Below are positions 25,152-35,800 of a stretch of DNA of 64,000 bases, one piece after another (positions within the stretch are counted from its first letter, which is position 1; each line of letters starts with the position of its first letter). The stretch covers positions 35,544,444 through 35,608,443 of the forward strand of contig CM056809.1 of NCBI GenBank assembly GCA_029852735.1. Reading direction: 5' to 3'. A model generated the notes under the pieces. It ran no database searches and had not been told where the DNA came from. It saw only the letters and a list, made by a program, of their open reading frames with translations. Source of the DNA: Persea americana. Taxonomy: Eukaryota; Streptophyta; Magnoliopsida; Laurales; Lauraceae. Both the position numbers and the translations under genes were made by a program.

Positions 25152-25946
25152 TGTAGGCGGTAAAAACGACACCTACTTAGATTAGGATGAGATCGAGGTA
25201 AAACTCCTTAGGACGGGGAATGCTGAACTCCAAGAACCTGAAAAGGGAAGGAAAAAGACTTGGGTCAGAGGCCCTGGCTGCTGTGAGCCGAAGGCACTCC
25301 GATGCCTGAGTTAGCTCTGGTAAAACTAAGCAGGAGGAGGAAGAGAGGAATGAGAGCGTGCGTAGTATTGAGGGTTGTGCGTTGGATATTGCGTACCTTT
25401 CATGGGACTGATCCCATGCATATATAGGCAAATGTTCCTCGTGCATTCTCTCTGTGAGTGGGAGTAGGTGAGGTGAGGTCCCATCGTTCCTTACCCTGAC
25501 AGGCGGCCGTAGGTGAAACGGACAACACCCCTACCTTACTTTCCACGCCTTCGGCCAGCTAGCGTACAGGGGTGATAAAGCACACCTCTTATCACCATAA
25601 ATGAGCAATCCTATCGCCATAAATGAGGTACCCTATCGCCATAAATGACCGCCCATATCTGTCAGAGTGCGCCGTATTTCCAAGAGGAAGGTGGCGGCCT
25701 ACTCTGATTCTAGTGCTGCGGTATGGGACTAAGGATAGCGTGGCCGTGGCGCGCCCTTGTACCGGGCTGACGCCTATACCGAGATGCCGAACTGTGGTGC
25801 TGAGCTTGTAAGCTGCCGACTGATCTTACCGAGCTGCCAAGGTATTGACCGAGCTGCCGATCTTCTACCGCAGAGGCTGAGGAGCTCGGCGAGTTTAAGT
25901 CCGTGATCCTTGTCTAACTTCGCCATTACGGCGTTTTACCCACACA
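25152..25946 (-). repeat. 3' LTR (795 bp)
   Basis: Begins TGTAGGCGG and ends CACACA on the plus strand (TG...CA). It is about 99.4% identical to the other LTR by hand count. The two LTR ends are imperfect inverted repeats well beyond TG/CA (TGTAGGCGGTAAAA against TGTGTGGGTAAAA). It contains three ~22-bp repeats of atc(a/g)ccataaatga at about 25,588-25,650 and several gagctgccga motifs near 25,840. Confidence 0.97.
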
Positions 25947-25968
25947 ATTGCCCCCTAGCTTTTGACTT
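25947..25968 (-). other. Polypurine tract next to the 3' LTR
   Basis: On the minus strand the sequence immediately before the LTR reads AAAAGCTAGGGGGCAAT, the site for plus-strand priming. Its position directly against TGTGTGGG fixes the LTR boundary. Confidence 0.85.
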
Positions 25969-26332
25969 CTGAGAGCCTCCTAGCTCGAAGGGGTCGGAAG
26001 CTTGATGACCGTACAGCTGGTTCTACTACCGAGCTCAAGTGGGGGTGATCGTCACGAAAGTAGTACCGGGATGAGGGAGCTTTGGATCAAGAGGGCCCCC
26101 TTGGGTCTGGGGGTCGCTGCTATTGCGCGGGCCCCTTGGGGGTGTCTCTTCGCCTGCCCTGGATATTAAATAGTCTTCGGATATCGCGCTAGTGGTGACA
26201 CGTGTCGCTTCCTTTAGCTGTCTTGCCATTACTTCGAGGAGACGTTAGGGCTGCGAGATGGGACGTTAGGGTTGATTGAGGAGACGCCTCTTAAAGGCTT
26301 TCCTCGAAAGTCGAAGCGACGTCCTTAGGCCT

Positions 26333-26339
26333 TATAAAT
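26333..26339 (+). promoter_or_regulatory. TATA box of antisense gene copy 1
   Basis: TATAAAT, 234 bp before the ATG at 26,567, followed by a pyrimidine-rich leader. The same motif in the same context (cttataaat(c/t)agggc) occurs before copy 2. Confidence 0.7.
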
Positions 26340-26566
26340 CAGGGCGCCCCCTTCGTCTTCACCTTCTTCTGCTTTCTTCACCTTCCCCTGCTTTCTTCAC
26401 CTTCCCCTGCTTTCTTAAGTTTTCTACTGCGTTTTACAAGAGAGCTTTCTCCAGCGCCCGTAGACCTTCGTCGTTCCCGACTGCGCAATCCCTATTCGTG
26501 CGAGTCTCCTCTGTTTTCTTCTTCTTCTTTCTTAGATAGGTCTCTTGTCTGCTGTCTGAGTCAAGA

Positions 26567-28752
26567 ATGGGAGTCTATAGACATCTGCTAGGAGACTCAG
26601 ACTCCATAGTCCATTTTAGGGATTTATACAAGGTCCCCTCCAATGTGGAGGTCAGACCGGATACCCCTGACGACGGCCTCACCTATCGTGACGGCTGGAT
26701 GCCCTTCTGGTTAGTATCTGTAGTGGAAGGGGGAGTTCGCTTTCCCCTGCACCCACTGGTCCGGGACTGCCTCTGGGAGTGGAGGTTGTGCTCATGCCAG
26801 CTACTCCCCAATGCATACAAAATCATAATGGGGGTAGTGCGGCTCAACCAGATCCTGGGAATCGGCCTTGGTGTCCCAGATATTGAGGACACTTATGACC
26901 TCTGCAAATCCCCAGAAGGGGATACTTATTACCTCCGGCTGAGGGTCCGCCGGGCAGGGTTCGTGACCGCGTTAGAGGACTCTAATAGGTATGCTGGCGA
27001 GGACAAAGTGCTTGTCAGAGGTGGATGGGAGTTCGGCGAAGTAGAGCCTGCTACCACGGTCCAGGTCCCTCGAAAAATAGGGATTCCTCCAAGTAAAGGC
27101 CGAAGTTCTTTCGGTTTGCAGTTCTTTTCTTTCTCCTTATCTGGCTTCTGACACGGTTTCCTCTATGCAGATTTTCGCGAAAAGAGGGAGCTCGCGAGGA
27201 GGAATCACTGGAAGGTGAACAGCGCCTGGCACGAGCTGGTGAGGAACTACCGTGGCCACAACTGCCGCGCTGCCTGGTGCCTTTTGGGGTACGTGCCCCA
27301 CTATCGATCCTTTAACACCTCCAGAAAGGTGCCGGGGATAGACTCCGTCCTTAGCGGCGAAGGCGCGAGTCAAAGAACAGAGGCGACCGTGGTACCGAGC
27401 TCGGCTGCGGTGACCGTTGCGATTCCCGCCGGTCGCCTGGTTGAGTTGGCAGAACGCGCTCCAGTAGTCCCTGCCGCAGAGCCTGCCGGAACTTCGAGGG
27501 CCAGGCCCCTGTCTTCCCGAACAAGGCTAGTAGCGTCCAGTTCGGAGGAAGAGGAAGAGGAAGAGGAAATGCTGCGCCAGCGCGGGCGACGCTATGCCGC
27601 GGAGGATCTGTCTGCGGCTGCTTTCGGAGACATCGGAAGCGAACCCCGGGATCCTCCACAGGCAGTGGCTGCGACGCCTCCGGGATTCTCGGGTGGTACT
27701 CCTGCCCCGGATGCCGAGGTGGTTGGTCCTGCCGTGGTCGCGGCTGCTCGGCCTGACGATGCAGAAGTCGTCACAGCTCCGCCTCCGGCCGCGACTGCGG
27801 TCGTCCCGCCCACGGATCATGCCGCGGGGGCTGGACGTCGGGCTCGCCCGGCCGAGGTTGTCGAGGGCGGACGACCCGAGAAGAGGCCACGGGTCGAGGC
27901 CTCGCCTGGTCCTTCTTCGTCTGCTGGTGGGTCGATCCTGCCTCCTCCCCCGGCTCCGTGGAGGCCGGCCATTGAGGAGGTGTTGGGGAGGCCGCTGGCC
28001 GAGACGGATCGCGCGACCAACCCCCAAGTGGTCGCGGCGCTGGGGCGAGCGTGCGCCCTCCCTCAAGACATAGCAAGATGGGCGGAGATGGACAATGAGT
28101 CTCTCCTGCTTTCCTCGATGCGATCCGTTGTGCAGGTAAGTGCAGTGTCTCCCCCTTGGCTTTTAGTCTCGTGTCGTTTTATTGACTCCGGGTTTTCGTC
28201 TTGCAGCTGTTGCAGAAGTGCCAGGTGGGCATTGAGAGGCTGGACGTGGCCGAGGCGCGGGCAGCTGAGTGGGTAGTCGAAAGGGACGAGCTGCGGGCGT
28301 CCGTGGCGTCCAAGGACGCGGCGCTGGCCGAGCTGACGGCCAAAAATGTCGGCCTCGTCTTCGACCTTGAAGAATCAAAGGTCGAGGCCGAGCGTCTGAA
28401 GGACGAGCTGGAGGACGAGAAGGGCCAGAACCTCCACCTTTCCTCGGAAGTGGACGACCTCCAGGTCGTGGTGAAGCGTCTGGAAGACGAGCTGGACAGT
28501 GCGAAGGCGACAAACAGGAGGCTCCTCTCTCAGTGGAACCAAGCGGAAGGTTCCCTGGAGGCGGCTACGAGGGAAAAGGCGGCCGAGATCGAGTCTGCCC
28601 TGGCTAAACAGGAGGCCAGGCTCAAGGAGGAGTTCCTCACCGAGCACGACTCCGTCATGGAGGAGGAGGTCGGCAAGCTGACTGCTGATTACAAGGCTCA
28701 GCTGCCGGGGATCCGGGACCGAGCCTGGGAGCTCGGGTGGAAGGCAGCCTAG
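26567..28752 (+). CDS. Antisense spliced gene, copy 1 (Transposase_28-like head, coiled-coil tail)
   Basis: Three exons on the strand opposite gag-pol: 26,567-27,092, 27,171-28,135 and 28,207-28,752, with GT-AG introns of 78 and 71 bp. The joined frame is 678 codons and open throughout. Residues about 57-110 (FPLHPLVRDCL...LPNAYKIIMGVVRL) fit PF04195, the 'putative gypsy type transposon' domain found in such antisense frames. The middle has an acidic run after SSS and a basic RPEKRPRVE that looks like a nuclear localisation signal. Exon 3 is a charged, heptad-rich coiled coil. Function is unknown. The TAG at 28,750 is probably premature: the same frame stays open to 29,082 and copy 2 reads through this point. 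A poly(A) signal lies at 29,149. Confidence 0.8.
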
Positions 28753-29082
28753 CAAAAGGCTGGGGTCCCCGAGGATAGCCCCTTGTTCCTGAATGCTCCA
28801 AGATTTTCTTGCTTGGATCCGGGACCCGTAGCCGTGTCTCAGGTCTCCTCCGACCCTTCCTCGCAATCGTGTCCAGAGGCGAATGCCGCGCCCGGGGCGC
28901 ATCCGGAGGCTCTTGCTGTCAGCGCTGATCCCGAAGGCTGCCCAGTGGCGGCAGTCGTCGAGGTCCCTCCTGAAGCCGCCGTGGTCGTCCCTGAAACTGC
29001 CCCAACTGCTACCGAGGCCAGCATGGTCGCAGCCGAGGTCCCTCCAGAGATCGACTGCAATGTGGAAGCTGCAGCCCTCTGA
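28753..29082 (+). pseudogene. Former C-terminal tail of antisense gene copy 1
   Basis: It is in frame with exon 3 but beyond the TAG at 28,750-28,752. It is rich in Ala, Pro, Val and Glu (PPEAAVVVPETAPTATEAS), like the tail of copy 2 (VPPAPTAPAPPVVPEAAPA), and ends near the poly(A) signal. Homology with copy 2 at V-G/V-P-x-D-S-P and P-R-F supports one original frame. Confidence 0.7.
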
Positions 29083-29148
29083 GGGTTTTTGTAATTTTTT
29101 CTTTCTTTGATTGTACCTCCATCCGTCTTGTAATCAGGAACTGTGATT

Positions 29149-29154
29149 AATAAA
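29149..29154 (+). terminator. Poly(A) signal of antisense gene copy 1
   Basis: AATAAA 67 bases after the last in-frame stop, preceded by T-rich DNA and tgtaatcagg. Confidence 0.65.
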
Positions 29155-29352
29155 AATTTTGAATTTTTGCTCGCATTTTGATGCTTTCTTGTTTTTGATG
29201 AAATGTTTGTGGTTGATGAAATGCTGCATCGCTTTTCTGTTTTGAGTTGTTGGTTCGGAGTACCAGGCTCCTTGCTATTCTTTGGATTGGGACATCGGCC
29301 AACGACCGAGGCCCGGTGCATGACCGTGGTCTCCGTCTGCTGTCCCGTACCC

Positions 29353-29372
29353 ATTCTCTCCCCCCCAGCTTT
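29353..29372 (-). other. Second, internal polypurine-tract-like sequence
   Basis: On the minus strand it reads AAAAGCTGGGGGGGAGAGAA, close to the true PPT (AAAAGCTAGGGGG...). It sits at the same place relative to antisense copy 2 as the true PPT does to copy 1, and the homology continues into ggtcggaagct on both sides. Confidence 0.75.
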
Positions 29373-29747
29373 TGACCTGTGGGCTCCTTGGAACAGGTCG
29401 GAAGCTGTGTGGTTTTAGTCAGGCCGGTACTTCCGCCAATCCTTTGACGGCGCCCTTTGTACCGTACTGCCGAAACGGTGGGGTCTCGGTCCGATGGGGT
29501 CCCATCGTCTTTTGCTGACGTGGAGTGCTGCATTAATTTCTTGCCGTCAGTCGAGGCGATTGCCCTTTCGCCTGTCGAGGCATTGAACAGTCCTCTGGGG
29601 ATGCGGCGCCATGCCACGTGTCGCCTTTTTTAGGGCGCGCAATCAAATCTGCAGGACGACTGGGCTGCCCGAGGCGACTCTAGGGCTACTCAAGGTAGGG
29701 CCTCATTAAAGGCTTCTCTCGAAATCTGGAACGGCGCCTCCATACCT

Positions 29748-29754
29748 TATAAAT
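29748..29754 (+). promoter_or_regulatory. TATA box of antisense gene copy 2
   Basis: TATAAAT, 182 bp before the ATG at 29,930, in the same sequence context as copy 1. Confidence 0.7.
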
Positions 29755-29929
29755 TAGGGCTCTTTCTCCGTCTTCCTTCTTTTCGATCCTCAGAAACCCC
29801 TGCTGCAACCTACTGAAGAACAGTATTCTCCTGTTGCCTGCGACCCTTCTGCTCGCAGAGTCTTTCACTGTAGGACTTCTCTCTTCTGTCTTCTTCCCTT
29901 CTGGTGGGTAGTCCTCCTTCTAGGTTAGA

Positions 29930-31880
29930 ATGGGTGTGCACAGGCATTGGCTAGGGGACGCACTGTCCATAAGCCTGTTTAGGAAGGAATACAAGATCCC
30001 TGCGACTGTAGAGGTTAGGCCAGACGGTCCTGACGACGGTTTCACATACAGCGACGGCTGGATGCCGTTCTGGCTGGTGGCCGTTGTGGAGGGAGGGTGA
30101 ACAGTGATTGGCACGAGAAGGTGCGGAAGTACCGCGGCCATCACTGCCGAGCCGCGTATTCGCTGCTGGGGTATACGCCGCACTACAAGTCTTTCCTCGC
30201 ACCGAGGCGGGTGACCGTGATCGACTCCGTGCTTCACGGGGAAGGCACCGGACCGGGCACCGAACAGACTGAGGCTCCTGTTCCGGAGGCTGTTACCGTC
30301 GCGATTCCCAGCGGCATCCCGGTAGAGTCGGGCGGACGGTCCCCTGTCCATGAACCAGCAGCGGCCAAGAGAGCTGAGACCGGGCGCAGGCGGCAAAGGC
30401 AGAAGTTTGTCGTCTCTAGCGAATCCCGGAGCACATCCAGCTCGGAGGAGTCCGAGGTCGAGATGCTGCGCGGCCGTCGCAAGCGCTTCGTCGCGGAAGA
30501 CCTTGCCGCCGCTGCATTTGGAGACATGGGCGAAACCTCGGTCCCCTCCCGAGGTGCCGACGTCAACCAAAGCACGTCGGTGGCGGATGCAGCGGAGGTC
30601 TCTGCTCCTGAGACCGAGACGGTTCCGGAGGCCACAGACGGTGCTCAATCAGGAACGCCTGCTGCAGCCGAGGTCGGGGCGAGCCCTCCGGCAATGGTCT
30701 TTGAAGAATCGCACTCCGACCCAGGCAGAGGTGATACTGCCGAGGTCGTTGAGGAGCGCAGGCCAGAGAAGAGGCCCAGGGTCGAAGCCCCATCTGCCCC
30801 GGAGCCCGCCATGTCGGTCGGGGCGTCCGCCGCTCCCTCCGACTTCATCCCCTGGAGACCGGACATCGAGGGGGTGCTGGGGAGGCAACTAGCCGAGTCG
30901 GACCGAGCGGTCAGCCCCGAAGTGGTTGTCGCTCTGGGACGAGCGTGCGCCCTTCCCCAAGACATGGCCAAGTGGGCGCAGATGGACAACGAGTCCCTGC
31001 TGATGTCCTCAATGCGGTCATTGGTAGCGGTATGTACACGCTTGACTAAACTTTTTCCTTTTCTGCTTTATTTCATGTCGTGACAATTCTGTTCTTACTG
31101 CAGCTCTTGCAAAAGTGTCAAACCGGCATGGGAAGGCTGGTTGCTGCAGAAGCCAGGGCAGCAGATTGGGCAACTGAAAAAGAGGAACTGCTTAAGTCCC
31201 TGGCGGCAAGGGATGCGACCTTGGAGGAGGCGGCGAGGAAAAGGGAAGATCTTCTTGCCGAGCTTGACGCAGCGCGGGCCTTAGCCGAGCACCTCAAAGA
31301 GGAAGCAAAGCAGGCGGTGGACCAAAACGTCCAACTGTCCTGGAAGCTAGACGAGGTCCGACTTACGTCGTCGCGGCGAGAGGAAGACATGAAGATGCTG
31401 CGGGGGACCAACAGTAGGCTTATCTCTCAGAGGAAGCTGGCTAAGAGATCGTTAGAGATGGCTCTGGACGGGAAGGCGACCGAGCTCGCGCTGGCTCTGA
31501 AGGATCAAGAAGCCAAACTCAAGGAAGAGTACCTCGCCGAGCACGAGTCCGTGATGAACGAGGAGGTCAGCAAACTGGCAGCTGAGTACAAGGCTCAACT
31601 GCCAGGAATCCGAGAGAAGGCGTGGGCACTTGGGTGGAAGGCGGCCTTAAGGAGGGTTGGCGTCCCTCCGGACAGCCCTTTCTTTCAGAATTCCCCCAGG
31701 TTTCCACGCTCGGACTCGGAGTTGCGAGCCGTCTCGGGAATCGCCCCCGTTCCTCCAGCCTCGGAGGTCCCTCCAGCTCCAACCGCACCCGCTCCTCCAG
31801 TGGTTCCCGAAGCTGCCCCAGCCGTACCTAGCAAGAGTGCTGCCGGGACCAACTGTAATAAGGGAGCAGCAGCTCCTTGA
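29930..31880 (+). pseudogene. Antisense spliced gene, copy 2 (diverged, internal deletion)
   Basis: Starts MGVHRHWLGD and matches copy 1 at about 73% over the first 56 residues. A deletion then removes what corresponds to 26,735-27,214 of copy 1 (134 codons plus intron 1, i.e. the PF04195 core), leaving a frameshift and TGA at 30,098. The frame resumes as NSDWHEKVRKYRGH and stays open to a GT donor at 31,030; exon 3 (31,104-31,880) is a coiled coil with an Ala/Pro-rich tail and is open to its natural stop. Strongly conserved with copy 1: RPEKRPRVEA, ALGRACALPQD and MDNESLL.SSMRS. A shorter product from a downstream start is possible. Confidence 0.75.
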
Positions 31881-31936
31881 ACTATGTAAAAATTTTTTTG
31901 TTTTGCCACACATTGTATTCAAGATGATCTTCTCAT

Positions 31937-31942
31937 AATAAA
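31937..31942 (+). terminator. Poly(A) signal of antisense gene copy 2
   Basis: AATAAA 57 bases beyond the stop at 31,880, in T-rich context. Confidence 0.6.
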
Positions 31943-32050
31943 ACAACACATTTTTTTTGTGCCACTAGCTCTGTGAATGGTTTGTTTCTGCTTATGCTGG
32001 ATTGTGTATTGACGCAAGTAGTTTTACGAGTAGCTTGATAGGTGCTAAGT

Positions 32051-32780
32051 GAGGGCGGCTGGCCCTCCGAACAGAGGAGCCGAGCCGCGAGCCCCAGGTT
32101 AATCATCCGGCTGTGCCGCCCGAAACGAGGGCGGTTGGTCCTCCGAGCAGAGGTGCCAAGCCGCGAGGGTGGTACTGTTACCGAACCCCGAGATGCTTAT
32201 GGCTGTACCGCCTGAGCTGGTGAAGGCACCGAGCTCGGAACGGTTGGCCCTCCGAGGGGAGGAGCCGCGCCGCTAAGGTGGTACTCTTACCGGACCCTGA
32301 TGTGCTTATGGCTGTGCCGCCTGAGCTGGTGAATGCACCGAGCTCAGGACGGTTGGCCCTCCGAGGAGAGGCGCCGAGCCGCGAGGGTGGTACTCTTACC
32401 GGACCCTGATGTGCTTATGGCTGTGCCGCCTGAGCTGGTGAATGCACCGAGCTCAGGACGGTTGGCCCTCCGAGGAGAGGCGCCGAGCCGCGAGGGTGGT
32501 ACTGTTACCGGACCCTGATGTGCTTATGGCTGTGCCGCCTGAGCTGGTGAATGCACCGAGCTCAGGACGGTTGGCCCTCTGAACAGAGGCACCGAGCCGC
32601 GAGGGTGGTACTGTTACCGGACCCTGATGTGCTTATGGCTGTGCCGCCTGAGCTGGTGAATGCACCGAACTCAGGACGGTTGGCCCTCTGAACAGAGGCG
32701 CCGAGCCGCGAGGGTGGTACTGTTACCGGACCCTGATGTGCGTATGCCGAAGCTGGCGATGGCGCCGAGCTGACAGTTGA
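32051..32780. repeat. 109-bp tandem repeat between pol and the antisense genes
   Basis: The phrase gatgtgcttatggctgtgcc recurs at 32,299, 32,408, 32,517, 32,626 and 32,735 (the last diverging), an exact 109-bp period, with a diverged unit at 32,190 and remnants back to 32,051. Units contain ccgcctgagctgg, ggttggccctc and gccgagccgcgagggtgg. Tandem repeats in this region are known for Tat/Ogre elements and can seed satellites. Confidence 0.95.
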
Positions 32781-32884
32781 TATCCCAAATAGAGGGGTTG
32801 AATCGCCGTGACTCTTGAAGTAATGCAAAGACTCATTCTGGAAAAGTTGCCTTTTATTGATATTGGATTTCTTGAATACATTTT

Positions 32885-35800
32885 TCAGAAGTAGAATTTT
32901 TTGAGATGCGTCGCTTTCCATGGTCGCGGGAGCGGCTTCCCCTCCATATCTTCGAGTCGATAGGCAGATCTGCCGGCTGTAGAAGTTACTCTGAACGGTC
33001 CCTGCCAGTTGGGCGCCAGCTTGCCATCGTTGGGATCTCGGTCGCCAGGAAGTGTTTTCTTCAAGACCAATTCTCCTATCGCGAATCTCCTTTCTCTGAC
33101 CTTCGGGTTGTATCCCCTGGCCAACTGCTGCTGGTAAGCGACCAGGCGGATAGCTACTGCTTCTCTTCGTTCTTCGGCCAAGTCCAGCTCTCGCGCAACG
33201 TTAAGATCGTTCAGACCCTGGTCACAGAGTTCCGACCTCAAGGTCGGGAGGCCGACCTCAAGGGGAATAACTGCTTCCATGCCATAGGCGAGGGAGAACG
33301 GTGTAGCCGAGGTGGAACGCCTTGGGGTAGTTCGGTAGGCCCATAGAACGCTTGGCAGCTCCTCTGCCCATCGACCTTTGGCTCGGTCGAGTCTCTTTTT
33401 AATTCCGTCGAGCAGGACTTTGTTCGAGATCTCGGCCTGACCGTTGCTCTGGGGATACGCCGGGGTGGAGTAGATATTGCGAGTGCCGTACTCCTGGCAG
33501 AAGCTCTTGAAGAGGTTGGAATCGAACTGCGTTCCGTTGTCCGAAATGAGAGTGCGGGGAATTCCAAATCTGGTGATGATATTCTTCCACACAAAGTTCT
33601 TCGTGTCTAACTCGGTGATGGAGGACAAAGGTTTAGCTTCGACCCACTTTGTGAAGTAGTCCGTGGCCACAATCAGCCATCTCTTATTCCCTGGAGTGCG
33701 GTGGAGTGGTCCGACGATGTCCAGGCCCCATTGGGCGAAAGGCCATGGGCTGGAGAGGGGACTGAGGTCTTGGGCTGGTTGGTGGAGAGAGTGAGAGAAC
33801 TTCTGGCACTTTTCGCATTTCCTGGCATACAGCTGGGCGTCCTTTTGCATATACGGCCACCAGTAACCCTGGCTGATAGCCCGGTACGCAAGTGACCGAC
33901 CTCCTATGTGACTGCCGCAGACTCCTTCGTGAATCTCGTAGAGGAAATCGTCGACCTTGCTGGGGTGAACGCACTGGAGGTAGGGCCCTGTGAATGATTT
34001 TCTGTAGAGCTTGCCGTCTGGGGACAGCCAAAACCGGGACGCCTTCAATCTGATCTTTCGCGCTTCAGTCCTGTCCTCAGGTAGCTGGTCGTCCTTCAGG
34101 TAGGCGATGATGGGGTCCATCCAGCTCGGGCCGAGATCCAGGCACATGAGTTGCCGGGGTTGCTGGAGGTTGATGCTGGGCTCCTGCAACGTTTCTACTT
34201 CAATAGTTCTTCTTTCACCGGCTTCCACAGCCGAGGCGAGGCTGGCGAGGGCGTCTGCATGGGAGTTGCATTCTCTACCGATCTGCCGGACCTCGGTCCT
34301 TTCGAACTGGGAGAGAAGTCCCCGGGCATGGGCGAGGTAGGCGGCCATCCTGTCATCCCGAGCCTGGTAGTCTCCGCTGAGCTGGCTCGTCACTAGTTGG
34401 GAATCGCTGAAAACCACCACGGACCGGGCTTCCAGGATTTTGGCGCTGTTAAGTCCGGCAATGAGAGCTTCATATTCGGCCTCGTTGTTAGACGCCTTGA
34501 AACCAAGTGTCACAGCTTGCTCGATGACGAGGCCCTCGGGAGACTGGAGAACTACGCCAGCGCCAGCTCTCTTGGACGTCGAGGATCCGTCGACGAAGAC
34601 TTTCCAGGACGAGTCGAGGAGTTCTCCCCAGGAATGTTCTTGCTCCGTCTCGGTGACGACCTCCGCAGCCCTATCGCCCCCCAGTTCGGTGTCGAGCGCG
34701 GTCGGTGCCGAACTTTGTGGGGTAAATTCCACAATGAAGTCCGCGAGGACTTGGGCTTTGATGGCTGTTCTGGGCTGATATTTGATGTCATATTGCCCCA
34801 GTTCGACAGCCCATTTGGAGATTCGTCCGGAGAAATCTGCCTTCCGGAGAAGAGCCTTCAGTGGGTATTCGGTTACGACCACTATTGTGAATGTTTGAAA
34901 GTAGTGGGAGAGCTTCCGAGAGGCGTTGACGAGCGCCAAGGCGAGCTTTTCAAGCTGCAAATACCGGGTCTCGGCGTCCAGCAGGGTTTTGCTCGTGTAA
35001 TAGATGGGCCTTTGCTGGCCGTTGTCCTCTCTGATGAGTACCGAGCTCACTGCATGGTCCGAGACCGACAGGTACAAGAACAGTGCCTCTCCAGAAGTCG
35101 GGGTTGACAGCAGCGGTGGTGAAGAAAGATACTGTTTTAGCTGTTGCAGCGCCTGTGAACATTCCGACGTCCACTGGAACTTGGAGCCCTTTCTCAAGAG
35201 TTGGAAGAAGGGTCTGCACTTGTCCGAGGCGCGGCTGATAAATCGGTTCAGGGCTGCAGCCATTCCGGTCAGCCGCTGAACTTGTTTTGCCGAGGTCGGA
35301 CACTGGAGGTCCTGGATCGCGGTGATCTGGTCGGGGTTCGCTTCGATCCCCCTTCTTGTGACCAGGCTTCCCAGAAACTTGCCGGAACCGACCCCAAAGG
35401 CGCACTTGGACGCATTCAGCTTCAACTGGAACTGGTGAAGGATGTCAAAAATCTGGCGGAGGTCGGTCAAGTGGTCCTGCGACCTTTTGGATTTGACGAC
35501 CATGTCGTCGATGTAGACCTCCACCGTTTTGCCGAGCTGGGCCTGGAACATCTTCGTCACCAACCGCTGGTATGTCGCTCCGGCGTTCTTCAGCCCGAAG
35601 GGCATCACCTTGTAACAATAGGTGCCCCGGGGAGTGATGAAAGCTGTCTTCTCCTGGTCTGCCGCGTACAGGGGGATCTGATGGTACCCCCGGTAGGCAT
35701 CCAGGAAGCTCATCCGGTCGTGTCCGGCAGTGGCGTCGATAAGCTGGTCGATTTTTGGAAGAGGGAAGCTGTCCTTTGGACAGGCTCTATTGAGGTCGGT

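Noticed and set aside
27351..30989. Minus-strand open frames opposite the antisense genes, including a 242-codon frame ending at 29,920
   Set aside because: Antisense shadows of biased, GC-rich coding sequence; their predicted proteins are arginine/proline/serine-rich without conservation between the two copies.
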